Assembly: GCA_029259945.1 (NCBI GenBank)
Contig: JAJDEF010000020.1
Location: 182,782-246,781, forward strand
DNA from: Planctomycetota bacterium
GTDB taxonomy: Bacteria > Planctomycetota > Planctomycetia > Pirellulales > Lacipirellulaceae
Reading direction: 5' to 3'
DNA length: 64,000 nt
This document shows, piece after piece, positions 17,650 through 29,660 of this stretch; position 1 is the first letter of the stretch; the number at the start of each line of letters is the position of its first letter. Below the pieces are notes generated by a model. The model was given only the letters and a program-made list of their open reading frames with translations, was not told the origin of the DNA and did not search any database. The position numbers were made by a program, and so were the translations under genes.

Positions 17650-19575
17650 ATGTGCAAAGTTCCTTCGGCGTTATGTCGCCAAATCGCTGTCGTTTTATGT
17701 CTAGTGCTCTTCAGCGCAAGCTCCACAGCGAATGCTCAGTTTGAGTTCCCTAAGGGTCTGGGGGATTTTTCATCCGGCGGTCTTGGCGACCGCGAAGCGG
17801 AGGTCACGGTAAAGGCTGAGTTTACGGCAGCAACCGAAGAACAAAGTGCCTATCTGTTTGTCACCGCCACGATGATAGAGCACTACCATGTCGGCGCGAT
17901 CGATCAAGGTTCGCTACCGAACAACGGTGGTGGCCCTTTGCCCACCAAGCTTACGCTCGTTCCAGGCCATGGGGCCAAAATAACCGGCGAGTGGCGCCCC
18001 ACCACACCGCCTCATCTTCGCATCGATCAAGAAGCATTTGTCGGCTTAGAACTGCGCGAACATTATCAGAAAGTTACTTGGGCCGCCCCGATTGAATTGG
18101 CCACGGGCGCCGATCCCAGCACCCTGACTTTGTCCGGAAAAATTGAAGGCCAAGCCTGCGACCCAGACACTTGTGTTCCGTTTGAAGCACCGTTTACTGC
18201 TAAAATCGGATTGGGCCTATCGATTCCAGTCGCCGAGCTGACTACTGAATCGACGCCTGCAGAAGCCAGCAGCCTCCCTCTGCTAACGATTCTTGGATAC
18301 GGGCTGCTTGGCGGATTGATTTTGAATTTGATGCCTTGTGTCTTGCCAGTGATCGGCCTGAAAGTCCTTTCGTTTGCAGAACAGGGGGGGCAAAATCGTG
18401 CTCACATACTCATTCTGAACCTGTCGTATGTCGCTGGTTTGCTAAGCGTCTTTATGATATTGGCCACCTTGGCGGCACTTGCTCAACTTGGCTTGGGTGA
18501 GGAAAGCTTCGGGTGGGGAGAGCTGTATACGCTCACCTGGTTTAAGGTCGCCATGACGGCCTTGGTGTTTGCCATGGCGCTGAGCTTTCTGGGGACGTGG
18601 GAGTTGCCCATTCCTGGCTTTGCAACCTCAGGCAATGCCACAAAATTAGCGGCACGCGAAGGCCCGTTTGGTGCGTTCTGCATGGGCATCGTGACCACCC
18701 TGTTGGCAACTCCGTGCAGCGGCCCCTTCTTGGGCCCCGTTTTCGGCTACACCATCAGCCAACCATCCTATGTCATTTACGCTATTTTTGGTGCGGTCGG
18801 CATCGGCATGTCCTTGCCGTATTTGCTGATTGGTGTTGCTCCGTCGTTGGTAAGCTGGCTTCCCAAGCCAGGCGCGTGGATGAACACCATGAAGCACCTG
18901 CTAGGATTCGTCCTCTTAGGCACCGTGGTTTACTTGTTCTCGACGATCAACCAGGATTATTTCCTCGCTACGTTAGCCATGCTGTTTGGCATCTGGTTTG
19001 GTTGCTGGCTCATCGGACAAACTCCGATCACCGCTTCTCAGGTAACACGACGGAAGGCTTGGCTCGGAGCCATCGCTTCGGCTGCGATGGTCGGATTTTT
19101 TGCCTTTCAACTCTTAACACCCAGCGATGCATTGCTACCCTGGCAACCCTACTCGCCACAAGCACTCGCTGCCGCCCGCGCCGAAGGCAAAACCGTGATG
19201 GTCGACTTCTCTGCAAATTGGTGCCCCACCTGTAAAACCAATCTGAAGTTTGCCATCAACCGTGCAGAGGTACGAGATTTAGTCGAAGAGAACAACGTGG
19301 TCACGTTGCTGGCCGATTGGACGAATCGGAGTGCTGTGATTAAGAATGCTCTGCGTGAGCTTAATAGCCAGAGCATCCCACTGTTGGCCATCTACCCGGC
19401 TGATCCTTCGCAGGAGGTGATCGTGCTTCCTGATTTGCTCAGCAAGTCGAAGGTACTCAAGGCGCTCACTACTGCGGGGCCTTCGCTAGACGAGTCTGAA
19501 AAAAACTCGATGGCCACAGCCCCTAAGGCACCTGTGTTCGGAGGTCGGGCTCAGCAGACGGGCACCTTCCGATAG
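17650..19575 (+). CDS. dsbD: DsbD-type thiol:disulfide interchange protein
   Basis: The 641-residue protein moves electrons from cytoplasmic thioredoxin across the membrane to extracytoplasmic thiols. A signal peptide (about 1-29, ending TANAQ) leads into an N-terminal domain with Cys170 and Cys175 (GQACDPDTCVP). The transmembrane domain carries the paired redox cysteines in NLMPCVLP (C230) and ATPCSGPFLG (C356). A C-terminal thioredoxin domain has WCPTC (C525/C528). All three redox pairs are therefore present. The start at 17650 is chosen because GAGAGGAAAT precedes it and the signal peptide begins there; the frame is open upstream to 17515. Confidence 0.88.
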   Translation: MCKVPSALCRQIAVVLCLVLFSASSTANAQFEFPKGLGDFSSGGLGDREAEVTVKAEFTAATEEQSAYLFVTATMIEHYHVGAIDQGSLPNNGGGPLPTKLTLVPGHGAKITGEWRPTTPPHLRIDQEAFVGLELREHYQKVTWAAPIELATGADPSTLTLSGKIEGQACDPDTCVPFEAPFTAKIGLGLSIPVAELTTESTPAEASSLPLLTILGYGLLGGLILNLMPCVLPVIGLKVLSFAEQGGQNRAHILILNLSYVAGLLSVFMILATLAALAQLGLGEESFGWGELYTLTWFKVAMTALVFAMALSFLGTWELPIPGFATSGNATKLAAREGPFGAFCMGIVTTLLATPCSGPFLGPVFGYTISQPSYVIYAIFGAVGIGMSLPYLLIGVAPSLVSWLPKPGAWMNTMKHLLGFVLLGTVVYLFSTINQDYFLATLAMLFGIWFGCWLIGQTPITASQVTRRKAWLGAIASAAMVGFFAFQLLTPSDALLPWQPYSPQALAAARAEGKTVMVDFSANWCPTCKTNLKFAINRAEVRDLVEENNVVTLLADWTNRSAVIKNALRELNSQSIPLLAIYPADPSQEVIVLPDLLSKSKVLKALTTAGPSLDESEKNSMATAPKAPVFGGRAQQTGTFR

Positions 19576-19606
19576 CCAGAAACCGGCAGACCCAAAATCC
19601 TGCAAG

Positions 19607-20668
19607 CTAAGCCCATCGGCTTTCGCCGCAGCCATCGACGATGTGGCCGATCTGCCAGTTATCGAGGCCCAGCTGGGTTAATTGGTGCTGGATGCTTTCG
19701 GCGTAGTAGTCGCTGACGACCATGGTCAGGCCAACTCCCATGTTGAAAACACGGGACATCTCAGCATCATCCACGCTACCTAGTTTTTGTAGCCACGGGA
19801 AAACTGGCGGGATGGTCCAGCTATCTCGCTTGATTTCTGCATCCACCGTCGCTGGCAAAACGCGAGATAGATTCTCGTTCAAACCGCCTCCGGTAATGTG
19901 GGCGATGCCATGAACCACGGACTTTTTCTTGTAGTGATTCAACACTTCCCTCACCGCGCGAGTGTAGAGTTGGGTTGGCCGGAGTAACATCTGGCCCACT
20001 GTCTCGCCGCAGGATTCTACGTTGTCATCGACCGAAAGACCGGCGTGCTCGAAGACGATCTTTCGCACCAAACTGTAGCCATTGGAGTGAACGCCATTCG
20101 AAGCGATTCCCAACACCACATCGCCAGGAACAATGCTGCTGCCATCGAGTAGCCGCGACCGCTCGACAATGCCAACACAAAAGCCTGCGAGGTCGTAGTC
20201 GCCCTTCTGATAGATATCAGGCATGATGGCGGTTTCGCCGCCGATCAACGCAGCGTCGCTTTCCAGACAGCCTGTGCTAATGCCTTCGACGATCTGCTCT
20301 AGCAAATTGGGATCGTCCTCGCCCATGGCCACGTAGTCGAGGAAGAACAATGGCTCAGCCCCGCAACAGATGGTGTCGTTCACACACATGGCGACCAGAT
20401 CGATGCCAACCGTCCTATGCTGGCCAGTCATTTGGGCGATTTTGAGCTTGGTACCAACCCCATCGGTCCCCGAGACGAGAACCGGCTCCTGATAATTCCT
20501 CGAAAAGAGCCCTCCCTTAAAATCCAGGCTGAATAACCCTGCAAACCCGTTATTCCACGGCAAAACACGGGGACAATGGGTGCGTCGTAGGAGGTTGGGT
20601 AGCCGCGCCATTGACTCCTGGTAGGATTCTAGGTCGACTCCGGAATCTCGGTAAGTTATTTTCTGCAT
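19607..20668 (-). CDS. purM: Phosphoribosylformylglycinamidine cyclo-ligase
   Basis: This 353-residue ATP-dependent enzyme of purine synthesis closes the imidazole ring to form aminoimidazole ribonucleotide. The N-terminal half shows [14 protein letters not shown] and [27 protein letters not shown], and the C-terminal half shows [16 protein letters not shown], all typical of PurM. The length is normal. It is a single-gene unit, convergent with dsbD (31 bases between stops) and divergent from glgX. Confidence 0.96.
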   Translation of the reverse strand: MQKITYRDSGVDLESYQESMARLPNLLRRTHCPRVLPWNNGFAGLFSLDFKGGLFSRNYQEPVLVSGTDGVGTKLKIAQMTGQHRTVGIDLVAMCVNDTICCGAEPLFFLDYVAMGEDDPNLLEQIVEGISTGCLESDAALIGGETAIMPDIYQKGDYDLAGFCVGIVERSRLLDGSSIVPGDVVLGIASNGVHSNGYSLVRKIVFEHAGLSVDDNVESCGETVGQMLLRPTQLYTRAVREVLNHYKKKSVVHGIAHITGGGLNENLSRVLPATVDAEIKRDSWTIPPVFPWLQKLGSVDDAEMSRVFNMGVGLTMVVSDYYAESIQHQLTQLGLDNWQIGHIVDGCGESRWA

Positions 20669-21080
20669 AAGATTTGCCGCAAATGGCTGGGCCAGGAGCT
20701 ACGATTTTAGGGTGGGCCTGCCAGGGGTGTCAACGACCCGAAGGGCGATCCTGTCGGCCAGTCCGGTTATTCAGGACGAGTCATTGAAACTTTCTCACCT
20801 GAACCGTTTAGTAGGGGGCCACTTGGCGCACGTAGCGAAAGTAGTAGTCGTGCCCTGGACGACAGGGCTAATCCGCTCAGGCCAAGTCGCAGCGGACACA
20901 GGGGTGGGAACAGAGATAGCGTCCAACGAACTTCTGCCGTGTTGTTAGCAAACATTTTAAGCCCATGGAGATAAATGACGAAGGTCTATTCATCGTCGCA
21001 ATAGCGACCCGATAAGGCGAGTCTTCCGCGCGCCCGGCGTTGTCACCTGCCCCTAGACCTTCACCCACGAGTCCACACCA
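20669..21080. other. Divergent intergenic region between purM and glgX
   Basis: These 412 bases contain no convincing gene and must hold the promoters of purM and glgX. A degenerate copy of the GTAGCGAAAGTA hairpin element lies at about 20827-20855, with GGCGCACG on one side and CGTGCC on the other. No riboswitch or tRNA was recognised. Confidence 0.5.
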
Positions 21081-23198
<2,118 letters not shown>

Positions 23199-23305
23199 CG
23201 CAAGCTCTCAAGAAGCCCTAGGGCTAGTGACTTCAACCGCGAACCAGTAGGCTGTAGGGAACGGCAAGTGCCGTTTCTTACCGTTTTCTGCAGGGAGATT
23301 TTGCC

Positions 23306-24550
23306 GTGACGACAGCGCCACCTACGCTTTCAATCATAGGCATCGGAGACGATGGTCTTGATGCCGTGCCTGGGAATGCCCGCCAATTTATCCTTGAGGC
23401 GGACATTCTTGCGGGCAACGAACGCACGCTCAAGCTTGTCACTGAAGCAAATGGCAAGCAGCTTCTTATTGGCACGGACCTGGACGAAGTCGTTGAGCAA
23501 ATCCAGGCCGCTGGCAACGCCAAGATTGCCGTTTTAGTTTCAGGCGATCCCTTGTTCTACGGCTTGGCTCGATTTCTGTGTGATCGTATTGGACACGAAC
23601 AGTGTGAAATTGTTCCCCATGTCAGCAGTATGCAGTTGGCATTTGCCCGGGTCAAAGAAAGTTGGGATGAGGCCTACCTGACCAATTTAGCCAACCATTC
23701 GTTGGATGCCGTTGTCGAACGGATCCGCGTCGCTGAAAAAGTTGGTCTTTTTACCACAGAAACTTGCGGGCCAGCAGATGTTGCTCGTGCTTTGCTAGCT
23801 CAGCGCATTGATTACTTTACCATTTACGTTTGCGAAAACCTTGGCGCCCGCAACGAGCGCGTGACACGTGCAAGCGTTGCAGAGATTGCCGAGCGTTCGT
23901 TTGAATCACTCAACGTCATGATCCTGCTCCGCGATAGCGAGGTGCCTGATTGCGCTCGCGATCCACTGGTACGCAGCCTTTTTGGAAATCCCGACGAAGT
24001 CTTTCTGCAATCAACGCCCAAACATGGCCTGCTTACTCCCGCTGAGGTTCGATCATTGGCGCTAGCTCAGATGGCTCTCAACACTCGCAGCGTGGTTTGG
24101 GATGTGGGTGCCGGTTGCGGGACGGTCAGTGTCGAAGCGGCTCAATTGTCTCCAGGGGGCCAGATTTTTGCGATCGAGCAGGACGCTGAAGATGTAAAAC
24201 TCATTCACCAAAACGCCGAACGCTTTGGAGTGAGCAACGTAACCCCTGTCCTAGGGCAAGCACCAGAAGCGTGGGCAGACTTGCCTGATCCCGACGCGAT
24301 ATTTATCGAAGGAAGTGGCCGTGAGGTTGTTCGTATCGCGGAATCAGCATTCGAACGCCTCGACGCCGGCGGTCGATTAGTTGCCAATGTGATAAGCATT
24401 CAGGCACTCGACGAATTGCGTCAAGCCCTAGGCCAGCATGCCTCGCAAGTGCAGGTCTGGATGGTCAACATTGCTCGCGGGACCGACCAGTTAGAACGAC
24501 TCCGCTTCGATGCTTTGAACCCAACCTTTGTCCTCGCGGCCACGAAGTAG
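23306..24550 (+). CDS. cobL: Precorrin-6Y C5,15-methyltransferase (CobL / CbiE-CbiT fusion)
   Basis: The 414-residue protein joins two domains of corrin-ring synthesis. Residues about 1-205 form a tetrapyrrole methylase (LSIIGIGDDGLDAVPGNAR, then VLVSGDPLFYGLARFL). Residues about 225-414 form a class I SAM methyltransferase with VWDVGAGCGTVSVEAAQ as the SAM loop; the CbiT part also decarboxylates. The start is GTG after GCAGGGAGAT. It is the only cobalamin gene in the window and lies 107 bases after glgX, with no cobalamin riboswitch visible in that gap. Confidence 0.92.
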   Translation: MTTAPPTLSIIGIGDDGLDAVPGNARQFILEADILAGNERTLKLVTEANGKQLLIGTDLDEVVEQIQAAGNAKIAVLVSGDPLFYGLARFLCDRIGHEQCEIVPHVSSMQLAFARVKESWDEAYLTNLANHSLDAVVERIRVAEKVGLFTTETCGPADVARALLAQRIDYFTIYVCENLGARNERVTRASVAEIAERSFESLNVMILLRDSEVPDCARDPLVRSLFGNPDEVFLQSTPKHGLLTPAEVRSLALAQMALNTRSVVWDVGAGCGTVSVEAAQLSPGGQIFAIEQDAEDVKLIHQNAERFGVSNVTPVLGQAPEAWADLPDPDAIFIEGSGREVVRIAESAFERLDAGGRLVANVISIQALDELRQALGQHASQVQVWMVNIARGTDQLERLRFDALNPTFVLAATK

Positions 24551-24575
24551 CTTGTCGCACCAAATACTTACTGGC

Positions 24576-25610
24576 CTAAATAGTCGCGAGTGTGGGCTTC
24601 TTCTTACCGGATGCCACACACCTTTTGTAGAATTCCTCGACATCTGCCTCGGGGCCCATCACGATCACCACATCTTCGGCGTGTAGTTCTTGATCGTCTT
24701 TCGGATTAAAAACCGTTTCGGCATCCTCGCCACGGACTGCTACAATCATCAACTGTAGGCCTTCTTCAGCCTCGCGGACGGTTCGACCCGTATAGGCACT
24801 TTCGCTGGTGAATTTGAACTCTTCAAGTTCTGCATTCATGCCAGACTCTTGCCCAATACAACGAAGCAGATCGGATGTCTCTGGCCGAGTAATCATATCG
24901 GCCATTCGTTCGGCACCGATGACGGCAGGCATCACCACTTCGTTCGCACCTGCCTGAAGTAGTTTTTTCTCAGTACGCGGATGTTCACCACGCGCCAAAA
25001 TATCGATGTCTGGGCTCATGTTGCGTGCGGTCAGGGTCAAAAACACATTGTCTGCATCATTCTGCAATGCGATGACAAATGTTTTTGCCCGCTCGAAACC
25101 GGCAGCAAGAAGAACATCTTCGTCGGTTGCATCGCCTTCGAGAAATAAGAACCCCAACGATTTTGCCTCGGCTATTGCCTCCGCAGAAGGGTCGATCACA
25201 ACAAACGGCACCTGATGGCGTACGAGTCGGTGACCCAGATTCTTCCCGATCCGTCCAAAACCGCAGATGATAACGTGATCATTAAGTTTATCGATTTCCT
25301 TGTTCATCCGCTTTGCTCCTAGTGCTTGATCGAGCTGTCCCTCGACAATGGCTTGAATCAGCATGGCAACGGTATACGCCATTGCTAACATGCCGACTAG
25401 AATAACTACGATAGAGAGAAGTTGGCGCGCGTCGCCAATTTCTTGATTGACACTTTGCGAGTAACCGACACCAGAAATGGTGATGACCGTCCAGTAGATC
25501 GATTCGAGAAGGGTTTTCTTAAACCATAAATGAAATGTCAGGATCGAAAAAATAAAAACACAGCAGAGAATCAGTGCTCCGCGTCGCGCTTGTCCTAAGG
25601 CCTTATTCAT
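24576..25610 (-). CDS. Two-TM potassium channel with RCK (TrkA-N/TrkA-C) domain
   Basis: The 344-residue protein has two membrane helices (about 12-30 and 64-88) around a pore loop, then an RCK domain with the nucleotide loop GFGRIG (117-122) and a TrkA-C domain to the end. The pore reads TVITISGVGYSQ (41-52): the usual VGYG filter appears as VGYS, so ion selectivity is open. The ATG at 25610 shares one base with the stop codon of argJ, which fixes the start and implies translational coupling. Its place behind two arginine genes is odd, since no functional link is known. Confidence 0.85.
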   Translation of the reverse strand: MNKALGQARRGALILCCVFIFSILTFHLWFKKTLLESIYWTVITISGVGYSQSVNQEIGDARQLLSIVVILVGMLAMAYTVAMLIQAIVEGQLDQALGAKRMNKEIDKLNDHVIICGFGRIGKNLGHRLVRHQVPFVVIDPSAEAIAEAKSLGFLFLEGDATDEDVLLAAGFERAKTFVIALQNDADNVFLTLTARNMSPDIDILARGEHPRTEKKLLQAGANEVVMPAVIGAERMADMITRPETSDLLRCIGQESGMNAELEEFKFTSESAYTGRTVREAEEGLQLMIVAVRGEDAETVFNPKDDQELHAEDVVIVMGPEADVEEFYKRCVASGKKKPTLATI

Positions 25611-26800
25611 CAGGTATGGTAGTCGGTATTGAGTCGGACATACTCTGCAGTGAGATCCGTAGTCCAAAATCGGGCCGACGCTGTTCCTTCATCCAGCAAC
25701 AAGACGATACTCGTATTGCGGTCCGCCTTGATCGACTCGGATACAGCGGCCGCGTCAAAAGCCACCGGGACGCCTCGCTCGTAGAGCAACAGGCCATTTA
25801 CGAGCAGGCTCACCTTGGTGGGGTTAAACGCTATACCAGAGTAGCCCGCTGCGGAGACGATTCGCCCCCAATTCGGGTCATTTCCTGCCACGGCAGTCTT
25901 GACCAAAGGACTATCTGCGATTGTTTTAGCGATTGTAATAGCATCGTCACGAGTGTTACCGCCGTGAACTTCGACCGTGATGAGATGCGAAGCCCCCTCG
26001 CCATCGGCCGGAATCGATTGTGCCAAGTCTTCGCAAACCTCGACCAACGTCGCCTGGAACTTCGCCAACGACTTTCCTTCTAAGACCGGCCCGCCGGCCG
26101 CCCCATTGGCTAAAAGCAGAACGGTATCGCTGGTACTGGTATGCCCATCGACGCTTATGCAGTTAAACGACTCGTTCACCGCGTCAAGCAAACCTTCGTG
26201 GGCGTCGTTCTTACTCAATGTGGCATCCGTCATTACTACCGCTAACATCGTGGCCATATTGGGGCCAATCATCGCAGCCCCCTTGGCCATGCCACAAATT
26301 CGCACCGTCTGCTCTAACTGAATCTCTCGGCTAACGATCTTGTGCCGTGTGTCGGTGGTCATCATACCCTGGGCTGCGGCGACGAGAGCCTCTTCGCCTG
26401 GATCGAGTTGCAAAGCGGCTGCATCTATCCCCGAACAAATTTTTTCCATCGGCAACATCTGGCCAATGATACCGGTCGACATCACCAAGACTTGCTTCTC
26501 ATCGAGATGGCAAACTTCGGCCACCTTCGTGGCCATTCGCTCCGCATCGCGATCGCCTTGCTCGCCGGTACATGCGTTGGCCACGCCAGAATTGATTACC
26601 ACCGCCTGAATCGAATCGCTGGGCGTTCGGCTACGATTGAGCGTCACCGGCGCACCACAGACAAGATTCTTTGTATAAACACCAGCAGCAACCGCGGGGC
26701 GGTCGGAAAGAAGCAGCGACAAATCCAGCTTACTGGAATCGCTTTTCACACCTGAATAGACGCCCGCTGCGCTAAAACCGAGAGGAAGACGATCAGCCAT
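25610..26800 (-). CDS. argJ: Bifunctional glutamate N-acetyltransferase / acetylglutamate synthase
   Basis: The 396-residue enzyme transfers acetyl groups from N-acetylornithine to glutamate (and can use acetyl-CoA) in the cyclic arginine pathway. The autocleavage site is the conserved Thr in GPNMATMLAVVMTDA, and NPNWGRIVSAAGYSG near the C-terminus is also typical. The start MADRLPLGFSAAG at 26800 fits the family and has GGAAC upstream; an in-frame ATG at 26854 would add 18 residues. The gene lies between argC and a potassium channel gene on the same strand. Confidence 0.93.
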   Translation of the reverse strand: MADRLPLGFSAAGVYSGVKSDSSKLDLSLLLSDRPAVAAGVYTKNLVCGAPVTLNRSRTPSDSIQAVVINSGVANACTGEQGDRDAERMATKVAEVCHLDEKQVLVMSTGIIGQMLPMEKICSGIDAAALQLDPGEEALVAAAQGMMTTDTRHKIVSREIQLEQTVRICGMAKGAAMIGPNMATMLAVVMTDATLSKNDAHEGLLDAVNESFNCISVDGHTSTSDTVLLLANGAAGGPVLEGKSLAKFQATLVEVCEDLAQSIPADGEGASHLITVEVHGGNTRDDAITIAKTIADSPLVKTAVAGNDPNWGRIVSAAGYSGIAFNPTKVSLLVNGLLLYERGVPVAFDAAAVSESIKADRNTSIVLLLDEGTASARFWTTDLTAEYVRLNTDYHT

Positions 26801-26865
26801 TCTTGTTCCAATGCAAGTGAAAAATATCTGGAATGCCTTCGACTCTCGATTCACATCGCGACGGG

Positions 26866-27882
26866 TTAAAGCAGCGCCGTAGTCTCTGGCAAATCGTACA
26901 TGAGGTTAAAATTCTGAACCGCGGCACCTGAAGCCCCCTTGATGAGGTTGTCGATCACGCTGATCGTCACAACCTTGCCTCGCACGAGCCGAGCCGTGAT
27001 ATCACAAAAATTGGTGTGCGATACGTTCTTGGTATTGGGTAGCTTGTCGATCACCCGTACGAACGGCTCGTTTTGGTATTGTTGCCGCAAAACGTCGAGC
27101 ACCGCGTCGGCATCTACCCCGCCCACAGGATCGACATAAGCTGTGGTGAGAATCCCACGGTCCATAGGAATCAAATGGGGCGTGAACACGACGCTGGTCT
27201 CGACCTCGGCAAAGGTGCCCAGCACTTGATCGATCTCAGGCGTGTGCCGATGCTGTCCGACCGCGTACGCAGCCAGGCTCTCGTTACACTCTGGAAAATG
27301 AAAAGCTGGCTTGGGAGTACGTCCTGCTCCGCTCACGCCACTCTTGCTATCGATGACGATACCCTGCGGCGAGACAACGCCTGCCTTCAATAACGGCGCT
27401 AACGCCAAAATGGCGGAGGTAGGATAGCAGCCTGGGTTCGCCACTAATTGGGCTCCTCGAATCGACTCTCGAAAAAGTTCTGGCAATCCATAGGGTGTCT
27501 CTGGCATGCGTGCTGCATCGGGATGCTCGACCTTGTACCACTGCTCGTAAATCTTGGGGTCGTTGAGTCGGTAGTCCGCGCTAAAATCAACCACCCGACA
27601 ACCGGCGGCAAGCAATTCGCACACCACCGCCGCACTCGCAGCATGGGGTAAACAGCCAAAGACACAATCGGCCCTTTGGGCGACTTCCGAGGGCGTCAGA
27701 TTTTCAAGCACTAGATCGAGACGACCTCGTAGCGAAGGGTGAATCTCAGCCAAAGTGGGCCGATTCTCCTGCCGCGTGGTCAGCGCAGTAACCTCGACTT
27801 CGGGATGCCGAAGAAGCAGAGAAAGCAGCTCTCGAGCTGTGTACCCAGTAGCACCAAGGATGGCCGCGCGAATCATAGTCAT
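26866..27882 (-). CDS. argC: N-acetyl-gamma-glutamyl-phosphate reductase
   Basis: The 338-residue NADPH-dependent enzyme makes N-acetylglutamate semialdehyde in arginine synthesis. The N-terminal [18 protein letters not shown] is the dinucleotide fold, and the catalytic cysteine is in [10 protein letters not shown]. Near the C-terminus [13 protein letters not shown] is family-typical. A second ATG lies two codons in. It begins the argC-argJ-channel unit. Confidence 0.95.
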   Translation of the reverse strand: MTMIRAAILGATGYTARELLSLLLRHPEVEVTALTTRQENRPTLAEIHPSLRGRLDLVLENLTPSEVAQRADCVFGCLPHAASAAVVCELLAAGCRVVDFSADYRLNDPKIYEQWYKVEHPDAARMPETPYGLPELFRESIRGAQLVANPGCYPTSAILALAPLLKAGVVSPQGIVIDSKSGVSGAGRTPKPAFHFPECNESLAAYAVGQHRHTPEIDQVLGTFAEVETSVVFTPHLIPMDRGILTTAYVDPVGGVDADAVLDVLRQQYQNEPFVRVIDKLPNTKNVSHTNFCDITARLVRGKVVTISVIDNLIKGASGAAVQNFNLMYDLPETTALL

Positions 27883-28133
27883 GTTCGTTAAAGTCTAATA
27901 AAATAGCGATGAAATGCTATCAAGCGAGTTTCGTCAGTATACCGCCGCGTCACTGCTCCCGCTATGGGATGGCATCTCGCTTCAGACACTTCGGGTAACG
28001 GGTTGGTTCAGTCATTCCTTGCATCCTCCATCGGTGGCCTTGTCTTGAGAGATTCGATCGAGTTATAAAGCCGTCTAATGGAACAGGCCGACAGGAGACC
28101 AATTCTCCCCAGACCGGAGAAAGGAAAGTAACC

Positions 28134-28346
28134 ATGTTCACGAAGAAAACAAAAAATCTGCCAACGGTCACCGACGAGGCGATCACCGAGCGAGCTTACG
28201 AACTGTGGCAGGCTCGAGGCTGCCCAGAAAGCGACGGGAGCGACGATTGGCAAACCGCCGAAGCGGAGCTGCACAAAGAAGCCAAGCAAACGAGCCGCCC
28301 TCTGGGTCGGTTACTTTCAAAGTTTCGCAACCGCGCAGCCGTATAA
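28134..28346 (+). CDS. DUF2934-like small protein
   Basis: This 70-residue protein contains ITERAYELWQARGCP followed by DDWQTAEAEL, which matches the short DUF2934 motif. The family has no known function and is frequent in soil and aquatic bacteria. GGAGAAAGGAAAG precedes the ATG. The gene is convergent with coaB, with only 15 bases between the stops. Confidence 0.75.
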   Translation: MFTKKTKNLPTVTDEAITERAYELWQARGCPESDGSDDWQTAEAELHKEAKQTSRPLGRLLSKFRNRAAV

Positions 28347-28361
28347 GCTCCACAGACTTGC

Positions 28362-28994
28362 TCACCGATAATCAATCAGTCGCTGCTGAATCACGGCCAA
28401 GATTTCCTTGGCGACGACCGATTTGGGTCCTTGCACCTGCTTGAGAATCGTCCCCGCTGGATTTAGTATCTCGACCTGATTGTCGAGCGAGTGCATTGCC
28501 TCGACCCCATTCGAGATCATCAGATCGCAACATTTTCGTTCGAGTTTAGCCAGGGCACGTAGACGGTGATCTTCGGTTTCTAAAGCAAACCCGACGACCC
28601 AACGCCCCCCCTTCTCTGCCCCGAGCGTTGCCACCACGTCGTCGGTTTCTACGAGTTGGAGAAGCAAAGGCTCGCCAGTCTTGGCAATCTTGCTAGGTTC
28701 GACACGAACGGGTCGATAGTCGCAAGGAGCCGCTGCGCCGATGAGCCCATCGTAATCTTCAAAGATCTCGCGCGAACAGGCGAGCATTTCTTCGGTCGAG
28801 ACAATGGGATAAACCGTAGCTTTAGCAGGGTACGAAATTTCTACTGGTCCGCTCACAACGGCCACTTCATGTCCCAGCGCTAAAGCAGCCTCGGCTAACG
28901 CGGCTCCCATGCGACCGCTCGACGCATTGGTGAGGTAACGCACGGGATCTAAGAACTGACGCGTTGGGCCCGAGGTGATAAGGATTTTTGCCAT
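28362..28994 (-). CDS. coaB: Phosphopantothenoylcysteine synthetase domain (CoaB)
   Basis: The 210-residue protein joins cysteine to 4'-phosphopantothenate in coenzyme A synthesis. It begins MAKILITSGPTRQFLDPVR and continues with NASSGRMGAALAEAAL, the characteristic start of CoaB. In most bacteria this domain is fused to CoaC as one CoaBC polypeptide. Here it is separate and lies about 670 bases downstream of the coaC stop codon, with a DUF6883/DUF4926 pair in between. The start at 28994 is set by homology; the frame continues upstream. Confidence 0.9.
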   Translation of the reverse strand: MAKILITSGPTRQFLDPVRYLTNASSGRMGAALAEAALALGHEVAVVSGPVEISYPAKATVYPIVSTEEMLACSREIFEDYDGLIGAAAPCDYRPVRVEPSKIAKTGEPLLLQLVETDDVVATLGAEKGGRWVVGFALETEDHRLRALAKLERKCCDLMISNGVEAMHSLDNQVEILNPAGTILKQVQGPKSVVAKEILAVIQQRLIDYR

Positions 28995-29072
28995 GAGAGA
29001 ATATCGGCAGTAGAAGGACGCTTCTTCTACCCTATACAATCCTGGTGAAGAAAGGCCAAGTTTCCGGTCCTC

Positions 29073-29300
29073 TTATAGATTGGCAACCAATCGAACGTGT
29101 GCTATCTCACGCGGTGCAATCGGCCTCACCTCATTTTTTGACAGAGAAGCAATTACAAGCGTCTCACCTTCTAGAGTAGCAAACTCTACCTCATAGCCGC
29201 GATTCTTGTGGACGAGTACGACCGTACCAACATCCCCACAGTTTAAGCTGTGTTCCTGCAGATCGCATTGCAGTACAACCGAATCAAGTTCTTTCATCAT
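29073..29300 (-). CDS. DUF4926-like small protein
   Basis: This 75-residue protein reads KELDSVVLQCDLQEHSLNCGD then GTVVLVHKNRGYEVEF, the pattern of DUF4926, a small beta-rich family without a proven role. The ATG lies inside the end of the upstream DUF6883 gene (17-base overlap), so the two are translated together. From memory the two families often occur as neighbours, which would fit a toxin-antitoxin or immunity-type pair; no activity is established from this sequence. Confidence 0.75.
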   Translation of the reverse strand: MMKELDSVVLQCDLQEHSLNCGDVGTVVLVHKNRGYEVEFATLEGETLVIASLSKNEVRPIAPREIAHVRLVANL

Positions 29301-29649
29301 CTTTCGATCTCTTTATCGGATAAGCAGAAACAAAACGCGGGATCTCAGCCTCATCTTCGCTATCGACAAACCAGACGCTACGTAACATTGGCTGTCGTCC
29401 ATCCGGTGCTAGTATTATACCATCCACTAGGTACCTCATCCCATAAGGAGAAGGGGTATGTCTGAAAACCTCGTGTTTTTGAGGATGAGACTGCAACACC
29501 TCTGCTAGCGTTTTCCAATTCTCATTAGAGAATCCAAAACTCTCAAAAAATTCGGCTTTATGTCGCCCGACAGGATGCGTTCTTGAAAGAAGGTAGTCGA
29601 CAACCTTTGATTGTGGGACAACTGCACACTTTACATTAGGAATTTTCAC
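29284..29649 (-). CDS. DUF6883-like protein
   Basis: The 121-residue protein starts at a GTG giving MKIPNVKCAVVPQSKVVDYLL. GRHKAEFFESFGF and PYGMRYLVDGIILAPDGR follow, and the end is RFVSAYPIKR. This matches my recollection of DUF6883 (related by pattern to DUF4258-like small RNase folds, uncertain). The GTG lies 11 bases after the coaC stop codon, with AGAGAA upstream; the frame stays open further up into coaC, but that part has no family match. The protein overlaps the DUF4926 gene by 17 bases. The pair interrupts the otherwise contiguous coaC-coaB order. Confidence 0.7.
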   Translation of the reverse strand: MKIPNVKCAVVPQSKVVDYLLSRTHPVGRHKAEFFESFGFSNENWKTLAEVLQSHPQKHEVFRHTPSPYGMRYLVDGIILAPDGRQPMLRSVWFVDSEDEAEIPRFVSAYPIKRSKDDERT

Positions 29650-29660
29650 GATTGAAACAA

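Noticed and set aside
23199..23305. Cobalamin riboswitch before cobL
   Set aside because: The gap is only 107 bases and shows no B12-box-like sequence.
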